This document shows, one piece after another, positions 37,264 through 46,576 of a stretch of DNA of 64,000 bases. The position numbers and the translations under genes are program-made. Position 1 is the stretch's first letter, and each line of letters begins with the position of its first letter. The stretch lies in the NCBI RefSeq assembly GCF_019703835.1, contig NZ_AP023054.1:1798001-1862000 (forward strand), read 5' to 3'. The notes beneath the pieces were generated by a model. That model made no database searches. It saw only the letters and a list, made by a program, of their open reading frames with translations, and was not told the origin of the DNA. This DNA comes from Thaumasiovibrio subtropicus. Its GTDB lineage: Bacteria; Pseudomonadota; Gammaproteobacteria; Enterobacterales; Vibrionaceae.

Positions 37264-37524
37264 TTTCAATTATCCTTTTTGACTGACGAAGAGTGTTACA
37301 GCGAAGTCTATGAGGAAAACGATGAACCATACCTGAATGTTATATGGTTGAAATTTTTAACCATAGTGGCGATTACCTTTGATAAACTTCGAGCTATGTT
37401 ATTGAAAAAACGTGAGTTGAAATACGTATATGACAATTGGCAGCCAATTGCTTTCATGCTAATTTCTGTCGTTTCACACACCCGATGCGGTGTCTGACCC
37501 ATTCAATGATAACGAGACATTTGT

Positions 37525-38094
37525 ATGCCTAAAGCCAGTGAAATTAAACGGGGTGCCGCTGTGACTCACAACGGTAAACTGCTGATTGTGAAGAGTATCG
37601 ACGTACAAAGCCCGAGCGCACGTGGTGCTGCCACGCTCTATCGGATGCGTTTTAAAGACGTCTCAACGGGAGCCAAAGTAGAAGAACGCTTTAAGGGCGA
37701 CGATATGATTGAGGCTGTTGACTTAAATCGTCGTCAAGTCACCTTTTCATACATCGATGGCGAAGAGTACATCTTCATGGATGTCGAAGACTACACCCAA
37801 TACACGCTCAACGGCCAAGATATCGAAGAAGAGCTGCTGTTTATCACCGAAAGCATCGAAGGGTTATCGGTGCTCGCTATCGACGATCAAGCGGTGGGTT
37901 TAGAACTACCCGCGTCAGTTGAACTGGTGATTGAAGAAACCGATCCTTCGATTAAAGGGGCCTCTGCCAGTGCGCGTACCAAACCTGCTCGCTTTTCCAC
38001 TGGCCTTACGGTGCAAGTGCCTGAGTATATCGCCACAGGCGACAAAGTGCGCATTAATACCGGCGAGCGTAAGTTCATGAGTCGAGCTGACTAA
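37525..38094 (+). CDS. efpL: Elongation factor P-like protein EfpL (YeiP)
   Basis: A 189-residue EF-P paralogue with three OB/KOW domains. The tip loop that enters the peptidyl-transferase centre reads [15 protein letters not shown], with Arg33 in place of the modifiable lysine of EF-P and the longer loop typical of EfpL. EfpL relieves ribosome stalling at XP(P)X motifs in enterobacteria. The C-terminal domain ends with [26 protein letters not shown]. It stands alone 88 bp before yciU. Confidence 0.92.
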   Translation: MPKASEIKRGAAVTHNGKLLIVKSIDVQSPSARGAATLYRMRFKDVSTGAKVEERFKGDDMIEAVDLNRRQVTFSYIDGEEYIFMDVEDYTQYTLNGQDIEEELLFITESIEGLSVLAIDDQAVGLELPASVELVIEETDPSIKGASASARTKPARFSTGLTVQVPEYIATGDKVRINTGERKFMSRAD

Positions 38095-38181
38095 CGCATT
38101 TCTCATCCGTCAAAAGTAAGTCATCGTGCATCTTGATATGACTTGCGTATAATGGGGTTTCAATTCCATAAAGGCTTTACT

Positions 38182-38505
38182 ATGTCTGAAAATTTACTAT
38201 CCGTTGATGAAGTCATCGACGTTGCCTACGACATTTTCTTGGAAATGGCACCGGACAACTTAGAAGCAGCCGATGTCGCGTTGTTCACTTTACAGTTTGA
38301 CGAGCGTGGTGCCGCTGAAATGATTGAAACCGGCGCCGACTGGCCACAACATGTGGGTTTTGAAGTCGATGCTGAAGCATACAGCGAAGTCCGTATCGGC
38401 CTTGTTAATGAAGAAACCGACGAATTGGATGATGTATTTGCTCGCTTGCTGATCAGCCGCACGCCAGACGAAAAATTCTGCCACATCCTGTGGAAGCGCG
38501 ATTGA
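38182..38505 (+). CDS. yciU: Double-stranded DNA mimic-like protein (YciU/HI1450, DUF440)
   Basis: A 107-residue acidic protein matching the HI1450/YciU family, with VDEVIDVAYDIFLEMAPDNLEAADVALF early and DDVFARLLISR and CHILWKRD at the end. HI1450 has a surface charge pattern that imitates double-stranded DNA and binds HU; that function is from the family. The start at 38182 follows AAGG and begins the conserved block; an earlier in-frame ATG at 38143 is rejected. Confidence 0.88.
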   Translation: MSENLLSVDEVIDVAYDIFLEMAPDNLEAADVALFTLQFDERGAAEMIETGADWPQHVGFEVDAEAYSEVRIGLVNEETDELDDVFARLLISRTPDEKFCHILWKRD

Positions 38506-38519
38506 TATCACCCAGCATA

Positions 38520-38547
38520 AAAAAACCGCCAATTGGCGGTTTTTTTA
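38520..38547 (+). terminator. yciU terminator
   Basis: AAAAAACCGCC/GGCGGTTTTTT around AATT, directly after the stop; a perfect stem with a T7 tract. Confidence 0.88.
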
Positions 38548-38569
38548 TTTAAAGCTGTCGATATATATT

Positions 38570-38627
38570 CAAAAAAGTGCTTTGCTGAGAAGTCGCGTGA
38601 GCAAGCAACGTGAGGTAATAGCGTATA
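38570..38627 (+). repeat. Strongly decayed MITE-like piece (copy F)
   Basis: ATATATATTC at the left and GAGCAAGCAACGTGAGG...GCGTATA at the right resemble the element's two ends, but identity is low. It lies in the convergent gap between yciU and ribA. Confidence 0.35.
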
Positions 38628-39227
38628 TTAATCAAACTTAAGTCTGTGTTTACCGTGAGACGCTTTTGCTTTCAAGTAGTGCTCGTTACCGTCTTTGACG
38701 TGAGCTAGCGTCCCTAAAACTTCATCAATCTCAATGCCATGCTCTTGTAACTCACGAATTTTCTTAGGGTTATTGGTAATCAATCGCACATTGTCGACGC
38801 TCAATGCCTGTAGCATTTGCGCGGCTTCCGTAAAATCACGAAGATCATCGCCAAAACCGAGATGATTGTTCGCTTCGTACGTATTCATACCTTGGCTTTG
38901 CAGTTTATAGGCATCAATTTTGTTGTATAAGCCGATACCACGCCCTTCCTGACGTAAGTACAGCAAAATACCGCCATGCTCACCCATGCGTTCAATCGTC
39001 TCATCAAGTTGTTCGCCACAATCACATCGAGATGAATGAAATACGTCTCCAGTTAGACACTCTGAATGCATTCGGACCAGCGGCGCTTGATCAGACTTAT
39101 CTGCTTCTTTAAAGATAATAGCAACATGCTCTTTGTCCGTTGCTAGACCGTTAAAGGACAAAAGCTCTGCGGGAATGTGACTTTTTTTACCAACTTTGAA
39201 GGCGACGCGCGCCCTTACATTTGCCAT
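38628..39227 (-). CDS. ribA: GTP cyclohydrolase II
   Basis: First enzyme of riboflavin synthesis, GTP to 2,5-diamino-6-ribosylamino-4-pyrimidinone 5'-phosphate (EC 3.5.4.25). The 199 residues match E. coli RibA. Zinc ligands are in [20 protein letters not shown], the catalytic stretch is [15 protein letters not shown], and the C-terminal [15 protein letters not shown] is typical. It is a stand-alone gene with no FMN riboswitch visible upstream. Confidence 0.94.
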   Translation of the reverse strand: MANVRARVAFKVGKKSHIPAELLSFNGLATDKEHVAIIFKEADKSDQAPLVRMHSECLTGDVFHSSRCDCGEQLDETIERMGEHGGILLYLRQEGRGIGLYNKIDAYKLQSQGMNTYEANNHLGFGDDLRDFTEAAQMLQALSVDNVRLITNNPKKIRELQEHGIEIDEVLGTLAHVKDGNEHYLKAKASHGKHRLKFD

Positions 39228-39711
39228 GACTTACCTAAAACTACTGAGGGCCACTCTAAAAAGAAGAGAGTGATAATACCGAAAAGGTGCTGTTTTCCCA
39301 AGTAACTTCTCTACGAGTTACGCTAGGAGGTAAGCAAATAACCACTTCTTTTATATGGGGCCTGAGACATTAACTTCCATACGCAGTAGACCAGAATCAC
39401 ACCCTAACCGCAACCAGTAATTGTTATAACATAACAATTATTTTTTCTAAGATGATCACACTTTAGTTACAAAGCGAGTGCTAACACTACGTACGTAATT
39501 ACCGCGCAAAAAGTACTGATTTCTAGCGCCTGATTTCACTTATTCAATAAGATACGTCGACCAGACTGTACAAAACCCTCAAAACTACGTACGACCAAAG
39601 ACTATCATTGCGATAACAATCTCTTAACAACTACGTGTTGTTGCGGGTATCGCATTGCTGATTAATTGCCCATTCTTAGTCGCGAATAACGAGTCTCAAA
39701 AGGACATAACA
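39228..39711. promoter_or_regulatory. Intergenic region between ribA and the TRAP operon with repeated ACTACGTACG
   Basis: No gene is seen in these 484 bp. ACTACGTACG occurs at 39486-39495 and again at 39584-39593, and a related ACTACGTG at 39630-39637. The core ACGTACGT is palindromic at the first site. Being upstream of a transport operon that is followed by its own LuxR-type regulator, these could be regulator sites; that is inference. Confidence 0.35.
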
Positions 39712-40791
39712 ATGACAACTAGCTGTTTCTCGCTTAAGCGAACTCTGATTACCCTTGGCACTTGTGCCGCTCTACTCACCTCTGCAACCGCGATGGCGGC
39801 GGACAAAGTGTACCGCCTAAAACTTGCCGAAACATGGGGCCCCAACTTTCCTATCTTTGGTGATGCGACAAAAAACATGGCTGAAATGGCCGAAAAGATG
39901 TCAAATGGACGTCTTCAAATCCGTATCGATTCTGCTAACAAACACAAAGCGCCGTTAGGTGTGTTTGACATGGTAAAAGCAGGTCAATATGACCTTGGCC
40001 ACTCCGCGTCTTACTACTGGAAAGGTAAAGTGCCGAATACGCTTTACTTTACCACTATGCCATTCGGTATGGTCGCCTCTGAACAATACGCTTGGTTCTA
40101 CCACGGTGGTGGAATGGAACTGATGGAGAAGGTGTATGGTCCTCACAACCTACTTTCCTTCCCTGGTGGTAATACAGGTGTACAAATGGGCGGCTGGTTT
40201 CAAAAAGAAATCAACTCAGTGGATGACTTGAAAGGTCTCAAAATGCGTATCCCGGGTTTTGCAGGCGAAGTACTGGCTAAACTTGGTGCAAGCCCAACAA
40301 ACATCGCTCCCGGCGAGCTATACACATCACTAGAGCGCCGTACGATTGACGCACTCGAATGGGTCGGTCCTGGTCTTGATCTTCGCATGGGTTTCCACAA
40401 GATCGCGCCGTACTACTACACTGGTTGGCATGAGCCAGCGACCGAACTGCAATTCTTGGTCAACAAGCGTACTTGGGAGCGCCTACCTGAAGATCTCCAA
40501 GAGATCCTTCGCGTGGCAATGCGCACCGCAGCCTATGACATGTACACCCACAACAATCATGCGAGCGGCGTGAACTGGGCTTCAATGCTTGAAGAGTATC
40601 CGAATATTAAAGTGAAGCAGTTCCCAGCAGAAGTCATGGCGGCAATTCGCAAAGCTAACGATGAGCTATTGGCAGAACGCGCCGCTGCTGACCCACTCGC
40701 TAAAGAAATTTTAGAGTCTCAAGCTGAATACTTGAAAACTATCCGTCAATGGACAGAAATTTCAACCCAAGCCTATCTCGACAGCGAATAA
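39712..40791 (+). CDS. TRAP transporter substrate-binding protein (DctP family)
   Basis: Periplasmic solute receptor of a tripartite ATP-independent transporter. A signal peptide (about 1-29, ending SATAMAA) precedes a DctP domain of typical length (359 residues in all). Landmarks are PNTLYFTTMPFGMVASEQYAWFYHGGG, LKGLKMRIPGFAGEVLAKLG and RTIDALEWVGPGLDL. The FGM...YHGGG block resembles the TakP-type subfamily that binds 2-oxoacids such as pyruvate, often as a dimer; the ligand is not certain. AAAAGGA precedes the ATG at 39712, which is chosen over the upstream start at 39655. Confidence 0.9.
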   Translation: MTTSCFSLKRTLITLGTCAALLTSATAMAADKVYRLKLAETWGPNFPIFGDATKNMAEMAEKMSNGRLQIRIDSANKHKAPLGVFDMVKAGQYDLGHSASYYWKGKVPNTLYFTTMPFGMVASEQYAWFYHGGGMELMEKVYGPHNLLSFPGGNTGVQMGGWFQKEINSVDDLKGLKMRIPGFAGEVLAKLGASPTNIAPGELYTSLERRTIDALEWVGPGLDLRMGFHKIAPYYYTGWHEPATELQFLVNKRTWERLPEDLQEILRVAMRTAAYDMYTHNNHASGVNWASMLEEYPNIKVKQFPAEVMAAIRKANDELLAERAAADPLAKEILESQAEYLKTIRQWTEISTQAYLDSE

Positions 40792-40802
40792 ACACCGCAA
40801 AC

Positions 40803-40829
40803 CAAAGGGGGCAACGCCCCCTTTTTCAT
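40803..40829 (+). terminator. Attenuating terminator inside the TRAP operon
   Basis: AAAGGGGGC/GCCCCCTTT with loop AAC and a T5 tract between the receptor gene and dctQ. Such a site lets the receptor be made in excess over the membrane subunits. Confidence 0.7.
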
Positions 40830-40907
40830 CTCTCACCGCAATCGTTGCTAGCGCAACGTGACAACATCGGATAACAGTGACCCCAGTGTCGCAATTAAGG
40901 AAGTTCA

Positions 40908-41432
40908 ATGCGAAATTTGGTGATGTTAGAGCGGCTCTTTAACCGTTTTTCTGACCTATTAGGCTGGATTTCAGCCACGCTTTTTCTGCTTCTCGTCGTC
41001 AATGTCACTTACGACGTGATCGCACGCTACGCCTTCAGTAGCGTTTCTATCGCTCTCCAAGAAATGGAGTGGCACTTATTTTCTACGGTCTTTTTGCTCG
41101 GCGTCCCCTATGCCTTGAAAGCAGGGGGACATGTCAGGGTCGACCTCATCTATGAACGCTTGAGCCATCGAGCACAAGCCATTATTGATCTCCTCGGCAC
41201 CCTCTTCTTCTTGTTGCCATTTTGCTTACTGGTATTTTGGTATGGGATTGATTTTGCAAAAGAATCCTATGCACTTGGTGAGTCGAGCGGCGACCCCGGT
41301 GGTCTGGGATATCGCTGGATTATCAAAGCCATGATTCCTGTGGCCTTTATCTCAATGGCGATTAGCGGCATTGGCCTGTTACTTCATTCGCTCAATCGCA
41401 TTTTCAACCCGCAACTGATGCACGGTAAATAA
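40908..41432 (+). CDS. TRAP transporter small permease subunit (DctQ family)
   Basis: A 174-residue membrane protein with four hydrophobic helices, the size and layout of DctQ. Notable is the segment FSSVSIALQEMEWHLFSTVFLLG with the acidic WHLF region, followed by GGHVRVDLIYERLSHRAQA, the family motif. It pairs with DctM at the inner membrane. AAGGAAG precedes the ATG. It follows the receptor gene after an internal terminator and precedes dctM by 12 bp. Confidence 0.9.
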   Translation: MRNLVMLERLFNRFSDLLGWISATLFLLLVVNVTYDVIARYAFSSVSIALQEMEWHLFSTVFLLGVPYALKAGGHVRVDLIYERLSHRAQAIIDLLGTLFFLLPFCLLVFWYGIDFAKESYALGESSGDPGGLGYRWIIKAMIPVAFISMAISGIGLLLHSLNRIFNPQLMHGK

Positions 41433-41444
41433 GGAGTTCTTACC

Positions 41445-42728
41445 ATGGTTGGTATCATAATGTTTATCGTCGCACTGGTTGCTCTACTGCTGGGTTTCCC
41501 GGTTGCGTTTACCTTCGGCGGTATCGCCCTACTCTTCGGTGTTTGGGCTGAAGGGCCAGACATCTTCGCCTTTATGCCATTCCGTATCATGAGCATCATG
41601 CAAAACACCGTGCTCATGGCGGTTCCTCTCTTCATTTTTATGGGTTTGGTGCTGCAAAAAACCAAGCTAGCAGAACAACTCCTTGTTTCAATGGGACGCC
41701 TTTTTGGTGGTGTTCGCGGTGGTTTAGCTATCTCAACGGTGCTAGTTGGCTCTCTTTTAGCGGCCTCTACCGGTGTTGTTGGTGCATCTGTCGTCGCCAT
41801 GGGGCTCATCTCTCTGCCTGTGATGATGAAGTACAACTACGACAAAGGATTAGCCTGCGGTACCATCTGTGCATCGGGCACATTAGGCCAGATCATCCCT
41901 CCTTCTATTGTCTTGATCTTACTCGGCGACGTACTCGGTATCCCTGTTGGCGACTTATTTAAAGCCGCGGTTATTCCTGGTCTCGTGTTAGTGGGGGTCT
42001 ACATTGCCTATATCATGATCTATGCCCATTTCAATCCAGAGGCAGCGCAGCCGATTCCACGCGATGAGAGTATCAGCCGCAGTGAAGAAGTAAAAACAGC
42101 GTTAAAGGCGATCATTCCTCCACTCGCTTTGATTGTTGTCGTACTCGGCTCAATTTTTGCGGGCATCGCCACCCCTACCGAGTCAGCCGCACTTGGTGGC
42201 GTCGGCGCGATCATTTTGGCTCTCGTCTACAGGCAGTTCTCGTTCAAAATGCTCTATGACAGTGCGTATGAGACAGTGAAAGTGACTGCCATGGTTTTCG
42301 CGATCTTGCTCGGTGCTACCGCCTTTTCGATGGCGTTCACCTACACAGGCGGCGATTATTTGGTAGAAGAGTGGATGCTATCTATCCCAGGTGAGAAATG
42401 GGGCTTCCTCATCATCACCATGCTGGTTATCTTAATCCTCGGTTTCTTTATCGATTTCGTAGAGATCTGTTTCATCATCGTGCCCATCTTGGCACCTGTT
42501 GCACAGATCCTCGATATCAACATGACATGGTTTGCCATCTTGATCGCACTGAACTTACAAACGTCGTTCTTAACACCCCCTTTCGGCTTTAGTTTGTTCT
42601 ATTTGAAAGGTGTCGCGCCTCAAGGGGTAACCACTCGCCATATTTACCGTGGTGTCATGCCGTTTATCATTCTGCAAGTCTTGGTTGTCGCGTCGCTACT
42701 CGCCTTCCCGGGTTTCTTCGGCATGTAA
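41445..42728 (+). CDS. TRAP transporter large permease subunit (DctM family)
   Basis: A 427-residue sodium-driven translocation subunit with about 12 helices. Conserved motifs are LLLGFPVAFTFGG at the N-terminus, TGVVGASVVAMGLISLPVMM, the substrate/sodium site ASGTLGQIIPPSIVLIL, and TPTESAALGGVGA. It forms the working transporter with the DctQ and DctP proteins encoded just before. AAGGAG precedes the ATG. A hairpin terminator ends the operon. Confidence 0.93.
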   Translation: MVGIIMFIVALVALLLGFPVAFTFGGIALLFGVWAEGPDIFAFMPFRIMSIMQNTVLMAVPLFIFMGLVLQKTKLAEQLLVSMGRLFGGVRGGLAISTVLVGSLLAASTGVVGASVVAMGLISLPVMMKYNYDKGLACGTICASGTLGQIIPPSIVLILLGDVLGIPVGDLFKAAVIPGLVLVGVYIAYIMIYAHFNPEAAQPIPRDESISRSEEVKTALKAIIPPLALIVVVLGSIFAGIATPTESAALGGVGAIILALVYRQFSFKMLYDSAYETVKVTAMVFAILLGATAFSMAFTYTGGDYLVEEWMLSIPGEKWGFLIITMLVILILGFFIDFVEICFIIVPILAPVAQILDINMTWFAILIALNLQTSFLTPPFGFSLFYLKGVAPQGVTTRHIYRGVMPFIILQVLVVASLLAFPGFFGM

Positions 42729-42741
42729 CACGCCTTTGCCA

Positions 42742-42777
42742 CAAAAAGCAGGAGGCCACTCTTGGCTCCTGCTTTTA
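42742..42777 (+). terminator. TRAP operon terminator
   Basis: AAAGCAGGAG/CTCCTGCTTT with an 11-nt loop, 15-50 bp after the DctM stop; a short T-tract follows. Confidence 0.75.
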
Positions 42778-42876
42778 GTTCATCACTACCGCAGTCACGC
42801 TTTGTAACTTCAGTCGTAGCATCCCACCGCAAGAAATTGTTAAATAATGGTTAATAGTGGAATTTGGTCGTTTGAA

Positions 42877-44229
42877 ATGTCACTTAAGCTGAAACTTATT
42901 GTGCTAACCCTACTCCCCTTGGTGTTGATTTCTCTCACCGTGGCGTGGATCGCTGTGCACCAAATTTCTCAGCTAGGTGAAAAAGAGATCGCGACCTTCG
43001 AAAAAAACCTGCTCGCCAATCGCGAGCAAGCACTTAAAGATCATCTCGACTTAGCTTTTGACAGCATCAACCACATTTTAACCGACCCCTCCCTAAGCGA
43101 TAGCGAAGCGCAAGTGGCTGTTAAAGAGGTCTTCAATTCATTGAGTTATGGTGAAGATGGCTATTTCTTTGTCTACGATGAGCAAGGAAAAAATCTCGTT
43201 CACCCCATCATGCCTGAACTCATAGGGCAAAATCTGTATGACTTGCAGGATGAGAGAGGCAACTTTCTCATCCAGTATCTTATTGAGGCCGCTCGTGAAG
43301 GCGGTGGTTTTCATCAATATGAATGGCGAAAGCCGTCGACAGGTGACGTTGTCACAAAACTCAGTTATGCACGCTGGCTCGATGAATGGAACTGGATGAT
43401 AGGCACTGGCCTATACATTGAAGATATTCATGAGCAGCTCGATGATATTCGCACCACGGTAAAGAGTAATATTCGCACAACATTCGTCACGGTGTGTGCC
43501 TTACTCGGGGTTACCGTACTGGTCATCATCGTGGTGACGCTGGCCATTAATCTGCACGAACATCGCTTGGCAGACAGCAATCTTAAGGCGCTCGCCCACA
43601 AAACAGTCATGTTTCAAGAAAGTGAGAAAAAGCACTTAGCCCGCGAGCTACATGATGGAATTAATCAACTGCTTATCTCCAGTAAATGCCATTTCGAGCT
43701 TTATCAAAAACAACTTGATGGCGAACTCGATCACAGCGCATTTGAAAAAGGTCAACATGCACTCGTTCGAGCCATCACAGATCTTCGGCAAATTTCTCAC
43801 AGCTTACGTCCCAGTTCCCTTGATGACATCGGTCTCGCCGCTGCGATCAAGACACTCGCTGACGATTTCTCTGCCCATACGGAACTGCCAGTCAACTTAA
43901 TGCTGACCGATGCCCCCTTACCCTTGAGTAACGATTGGGTCACGACCCTGTATCGTGTCATACAAGAATCCATGTCCAATATTCAGAAGCATGCCCAAGC
44001 GACACAGGTCGAACTGATCGTTGAACGCTTTGGGGAGCTACTACAGTTGATTATCCGCGACAATGGACGCGGATTCTCACTGAGCCAAGCCTTAGATGGC
44101 GACGGTATTGGCTTACGCAATATGCGAGAACGTATTGAGTTTATCGGTGGCGAGTTTGAGATAGTCACAGAAGCAAACTACGGTACAGAGATCACCGTGA
44201 CATTAGAATTAGAAAAGGAGGCCTTATGA
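42877..44229 (+). CDS. NarL-type sensor histidine kinase with periplasmic Cache domain
   Basis: A 450-residue sensor. TM helix (about 5-25), periplasmic single-Cache domain (about 30-190, with YGEDGYFFVYDEQGKNLVHP and the W-x-W stretch), TM helix (about 200-225), HisKA_3 dimerisation domain with phospho-acceptor His in HLARELHDGINQ, and HATPase_c with NIQKHA and GRGFS...DGDGIGLRNMRERIE. The response regulator gene overlaps it by 4 bp. Cache domains bind small organic acids, which fits the TRAP genes immediately upstream. The start is uncertain: ATG at 42877 begins MSLKLKLIVLT; 42847 would add ten residues. Neither has a strong ribosome site. Confidence 0.87.
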   Translation: MSLKLKLIVLTLLPLVLISLTVAWIAVHQISQLGEKEIATFEKNLLANREQALKDHLDLAFDSINHILTDPSLSDSEAQVAVKEVFNSLSYGEDGYFFVYDEQGKNLVHPIMPELIGQNLYDLQDERGNFLIQYLIEAAREGGGFHQYEWRKPSTGDVVTKLSYARWLDEWNWMIGTGLYIEDIHEQLDDIRTTVKSNIRTTFVTVCALLGVTVLVIIVVTLAINLHEHRLADSNLKALAHKTVMFQESEKKHLARELHDGINQLLISSKCHFELYQKQLDGELDHSAFEKGQHALVRAITDLRQISHSLRPSSLDDIGLAAAIKTLADDFSAHTELPVNLMLTDAPLPLSNDWVTTLYRVIQESMSNIQKHAQATQVELIVERFGELLQLIIRDNGRGFSLSQALDGDGIGLRNMRERIEFIGGEFEIVTEANYGTEITVTLELEKEAL

Positions 44230-44864
44230 GTAGTATCCGTGTGCTCATCGTTGACGACCATCAGGTAGTGCTAGAAGGGTTTGTTGCGCGATTAACCAAC
44301 GAAGCCTCTATCGACGTTGTGGCCACTGCCAACAACGGGCAGCAGGCAATTGAAGCGGTAGCAGAACATCAGCCCGATGTCGTGCTGATGGACTTTAGCA
44401 TGCCCGTTATGAATGGACTCGAAGCCACGAAACACCTCAAGCAAACGCAACCCGATATCAAAATACTCATGCTCACCATGCATGATAATCGCGAGTACAT
44501 TGTCCAAGTCATGGAAGCAGGCGCGATGGGGTACATTCTCAAAGAGATCTCTGCTGAAGAGATGGTAAACGCGATTCAAACGGTCTACCAAGGTGCGACT
44601 TATTTCTGCCAAACGGTCACAAAAACACTTTTTCAACCCAATGTGACAACGCAACCCACACGACAAGCAACACCACTCAGCCGCAGGGAAGAAAAGGTTC
44701 TTGCTCTGGTATCCAAGGGGCTAAGCAATAAGAAAATCGCACAGCTTTTAGAGATCAGTTGCCGTACCGTTGAGACCCATCGACAAAATATCCGTCATAA
44801 GCTGGATATTCAGTCAGTCGCGGAGCTCGCCCAATATGCGTCAAAACATGGCTTAACCGAATAA
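44226..44864 (+). CDS. LuxR/NarL family response regulator
   Basis: A 212-residue regulator. The receiver domain has the acidic pair in VDDHQ, the phospho-Asp in VLMDFSMPVMNGLEA, Thr in MLTMHDN and Lys in YILKEIS. The C-terminal LuxR-type helix-turn-helix is REEKVLALVSKGLSNKKIAQ and SCRTVETHRQNIRHKL. ATGA overlap with the kinase gene and AAAGGAGG before the start show coupled translation. It most likely controls the TRAP operon. Confidence 0.9.
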   Translation: MSSIRVLIVDDHQVVLEGFVARLTNEASIDVVATANNGQQAIEAVAEHQPDVVLMDFSMPVMNGLEATKHLKQTQPDIKILMLTMHDNREYIVQVMEAGAMGYILKEISAEEMVNAIQTVYQGATYFCQTVTKTLFQPNVTTQPTRQATPLSRREEKVLALVSKGLSNKKIAQLLEISCRTVETHRQNIRHKLDIQSVAELAQYASKHGLTE

Positions 44865-44937
44865 ATACAGCCGACAAATAGAACAATCAGTGAAAATTCA
44901 GTAGACTTAGGTATCGTCTTACTTTCAATAGGTTGCC

Positions 44938-46446
44938 ATGCGAATCCGGAATTATCGCCGTTGGCTTGAAGCGCTAGGGCTATTGCTACTCTGTACGCTG
45001 ACTCTTTACTTCACCAAAGAGCCATATGGTAACTATGTCTTAAAGCAAGACGTAAAATCGAAACTCGATGCCCTCACCTACTTTTATCAAGGGCGTTTCA
45101 GTTCCATCTATGACGAAGTGGAAGCGCTTGATCAACAGCTCCCTAATGAGTGCATGATTAACACCGTTGATATGATCCGTGACGTCAGCGAATCGTCATC
45201 TGGCATAAAGATGATTGAAGTGGTGATGAATAACGGTATCTGTAATCAATATGGCTTGACGCCCGTCGTTGACCCTCAAGTCGTCGTGGCATCCTTCGAC
45301 GAGGATGAAACCATTTCTTATCGGCTTGGTTTGTATCATGACAAACGCTTTTATATCGAACTCACGTTTGGCGACCGCCTATATCGGGTACTCACCGATC
45401 CGTTTCCGCACATTTTCATTGATTATAATGACTGTCCCGCGTGCGTCAGCCTTACCTTAGTCAATGAATCAGGCAACACGCTGCCTATTTATCCAAAACA
45501 TAGCGCCCGAGAATATAAGGTATTGGCAAACTTACCATTGGTGACAGGTTTTGATCTGCTCGTAGAAGCCAACGATGATGCTGTTCACTATTACGCGGGG
45601 CGACCACAACAACGCTTTTTCTGGTACCTGTTGGCGGCGTCGTTTCTAGTATGTGGACTCTGGGCGCTCTTTCGCTCAAAAGCCGAATCATTAGCAGAAC
45701 TTATTCAGCTAGGGATTGAGAACAACGAATTTGTCCCTTACTACCACCCCATTGTGGATGCCAATAGTGGTGACATGGTCGGTTGTGAGGTGCTAGTTCG
45801 TTGGATTAAACCCAATGGCGAACTCATTCCACCCAATGCGTTTATTCCTTTTGCAGAAGAGAATGGGCAAATTGCCGCCATCACTGAGTCATTGTTTCAG
45901 CAAGTGCTGAGCGATATCTCTTCGTTAAACTGGGAAAACAATACCCTGTTCGCCAGTATTAATGTCACTCCAGCACAATTAGAAGATGCACAGTTTATTA
46001 GCTATGTGCTCAGTATTATCGACAAGCATGAGATGCGTGCCTCTGCCGTCGCGATTGAAGTGACGGAACGGACACCCTTCAAAAACATAAGTGCCGCTTC
46101 AGAAGCGATGAATCGCCTCGACAAGAAAGGCATCGAAATTAAGTTGGACGACGCAGGCACAGGCTATGGCGGGTTTAGCTATCTTCAGACACTGCCTATT
46201 CAAACATTGAAAATTGACAAAATGTTTGTTGATACCGTTGGCACAGAAGATTTGAAGCGCAACATTCTTCAATCAATCATTCAATTTGGTCATACTGCAA
46301 ACCTCACGCTCATTGCAGAAGGCGTCGAGACAAAACAACAAGTCGACTATCTCATTGCGCAGGGCGTAACGCTTATGCAGGGTTTCTACTTTGCCAAACC
46401 GATGAATTTTAACGACTTCGCAAAGTTTCATTCGCAATCGACGTAA
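44938..46446 (+). CDS. CSS-motif membrane-bound EAL phosphodiesterase
   Basis: A 502-residue protein hydrolysing c-di-GMP. TM helix at 8-25, a periplasmic CSS-motif-type domain (about 30-230) with several cysteines (NECMI, NGICNQ, NDCPACVS) suited to redox sensing through DsbA/DsbB, a second TM near 230-245, and an EAL domain (about 255-500). Catalytic residues are present: GCEVLVRW (EVL in place of EAL), SINVTPAQ, AIEVTERT, KLDDAGTGYGG, KIDKMFVD and AEGVETKQQ. The DDFGTG loop reads DDAGTG. It follows the two-component pair after 73 bp and may be an independent unit. Confidence 0.86.
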   Translation: MRIRNYRRWLEALGLLLLCTLTLYFTKEPYGNYVLKQDVKSKLDALTYFYQGRFSSIYDEVEALDQQLPNECMINTVDMIRDVSESSSGIKMIEVVMNNGICNQYGLTPVVDPQVVVASFDEDETISYRLGLYHDKRFYIELTFGDRLYRVLTDPFPHIFIDYNDCPACVSLTLVNESGNTLPIYPKHSAREYKVLANLPLVTGFDLLVEANDDAVHYYAGRPQQRFFWYLLAASFLVCGLWALFRSKAESLAELIQLGIENNEFVPYYHPIVDANSGDMVGCEVLVRWIKPNGELIPPNAFIPFAEENGQIAAITESLFQQVLSDISSLNWENNTLFASINVTPAQLEDAQFISYVLSIIDKHEMRASAVAIEVTERTPFKNISAASEAMNRLDKKGIEIKLDDAGTGYGGFSYLQTLPIQTLKIDKMFVDTVGTEDLKRNILQSIIQFGHTANLTLIAEGVETKQQVDYLIAQGVTLMQGFYFAKPMNFNDFAKFHSQST

Positions 46447-46576
46447 AAGCCACCATAAATCGCCCTTTGACGCTAATACCCTACGAAAAAAGTTGTTATT
46501 TAAGGGCGTCCCTCTAGAATGTGTCCGATTAAAATTGAGTTAAGTGGCGAAAGCCCACCCAAACAAAGGACACAAA

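Noticed and set aside
37279..37497. Plus-strand frame of 72 codons before efpL
   Set aside because: No ribosome site, no recognisable domain, and it occupies the divergent promoter region of efpL and the small exported proteins.
39450..39475. CRP-like half site TGATCACAC before the TRAP operon
   Set aside because: Only one half of the TGTGA-N6-TCACA dyad is recognisable.
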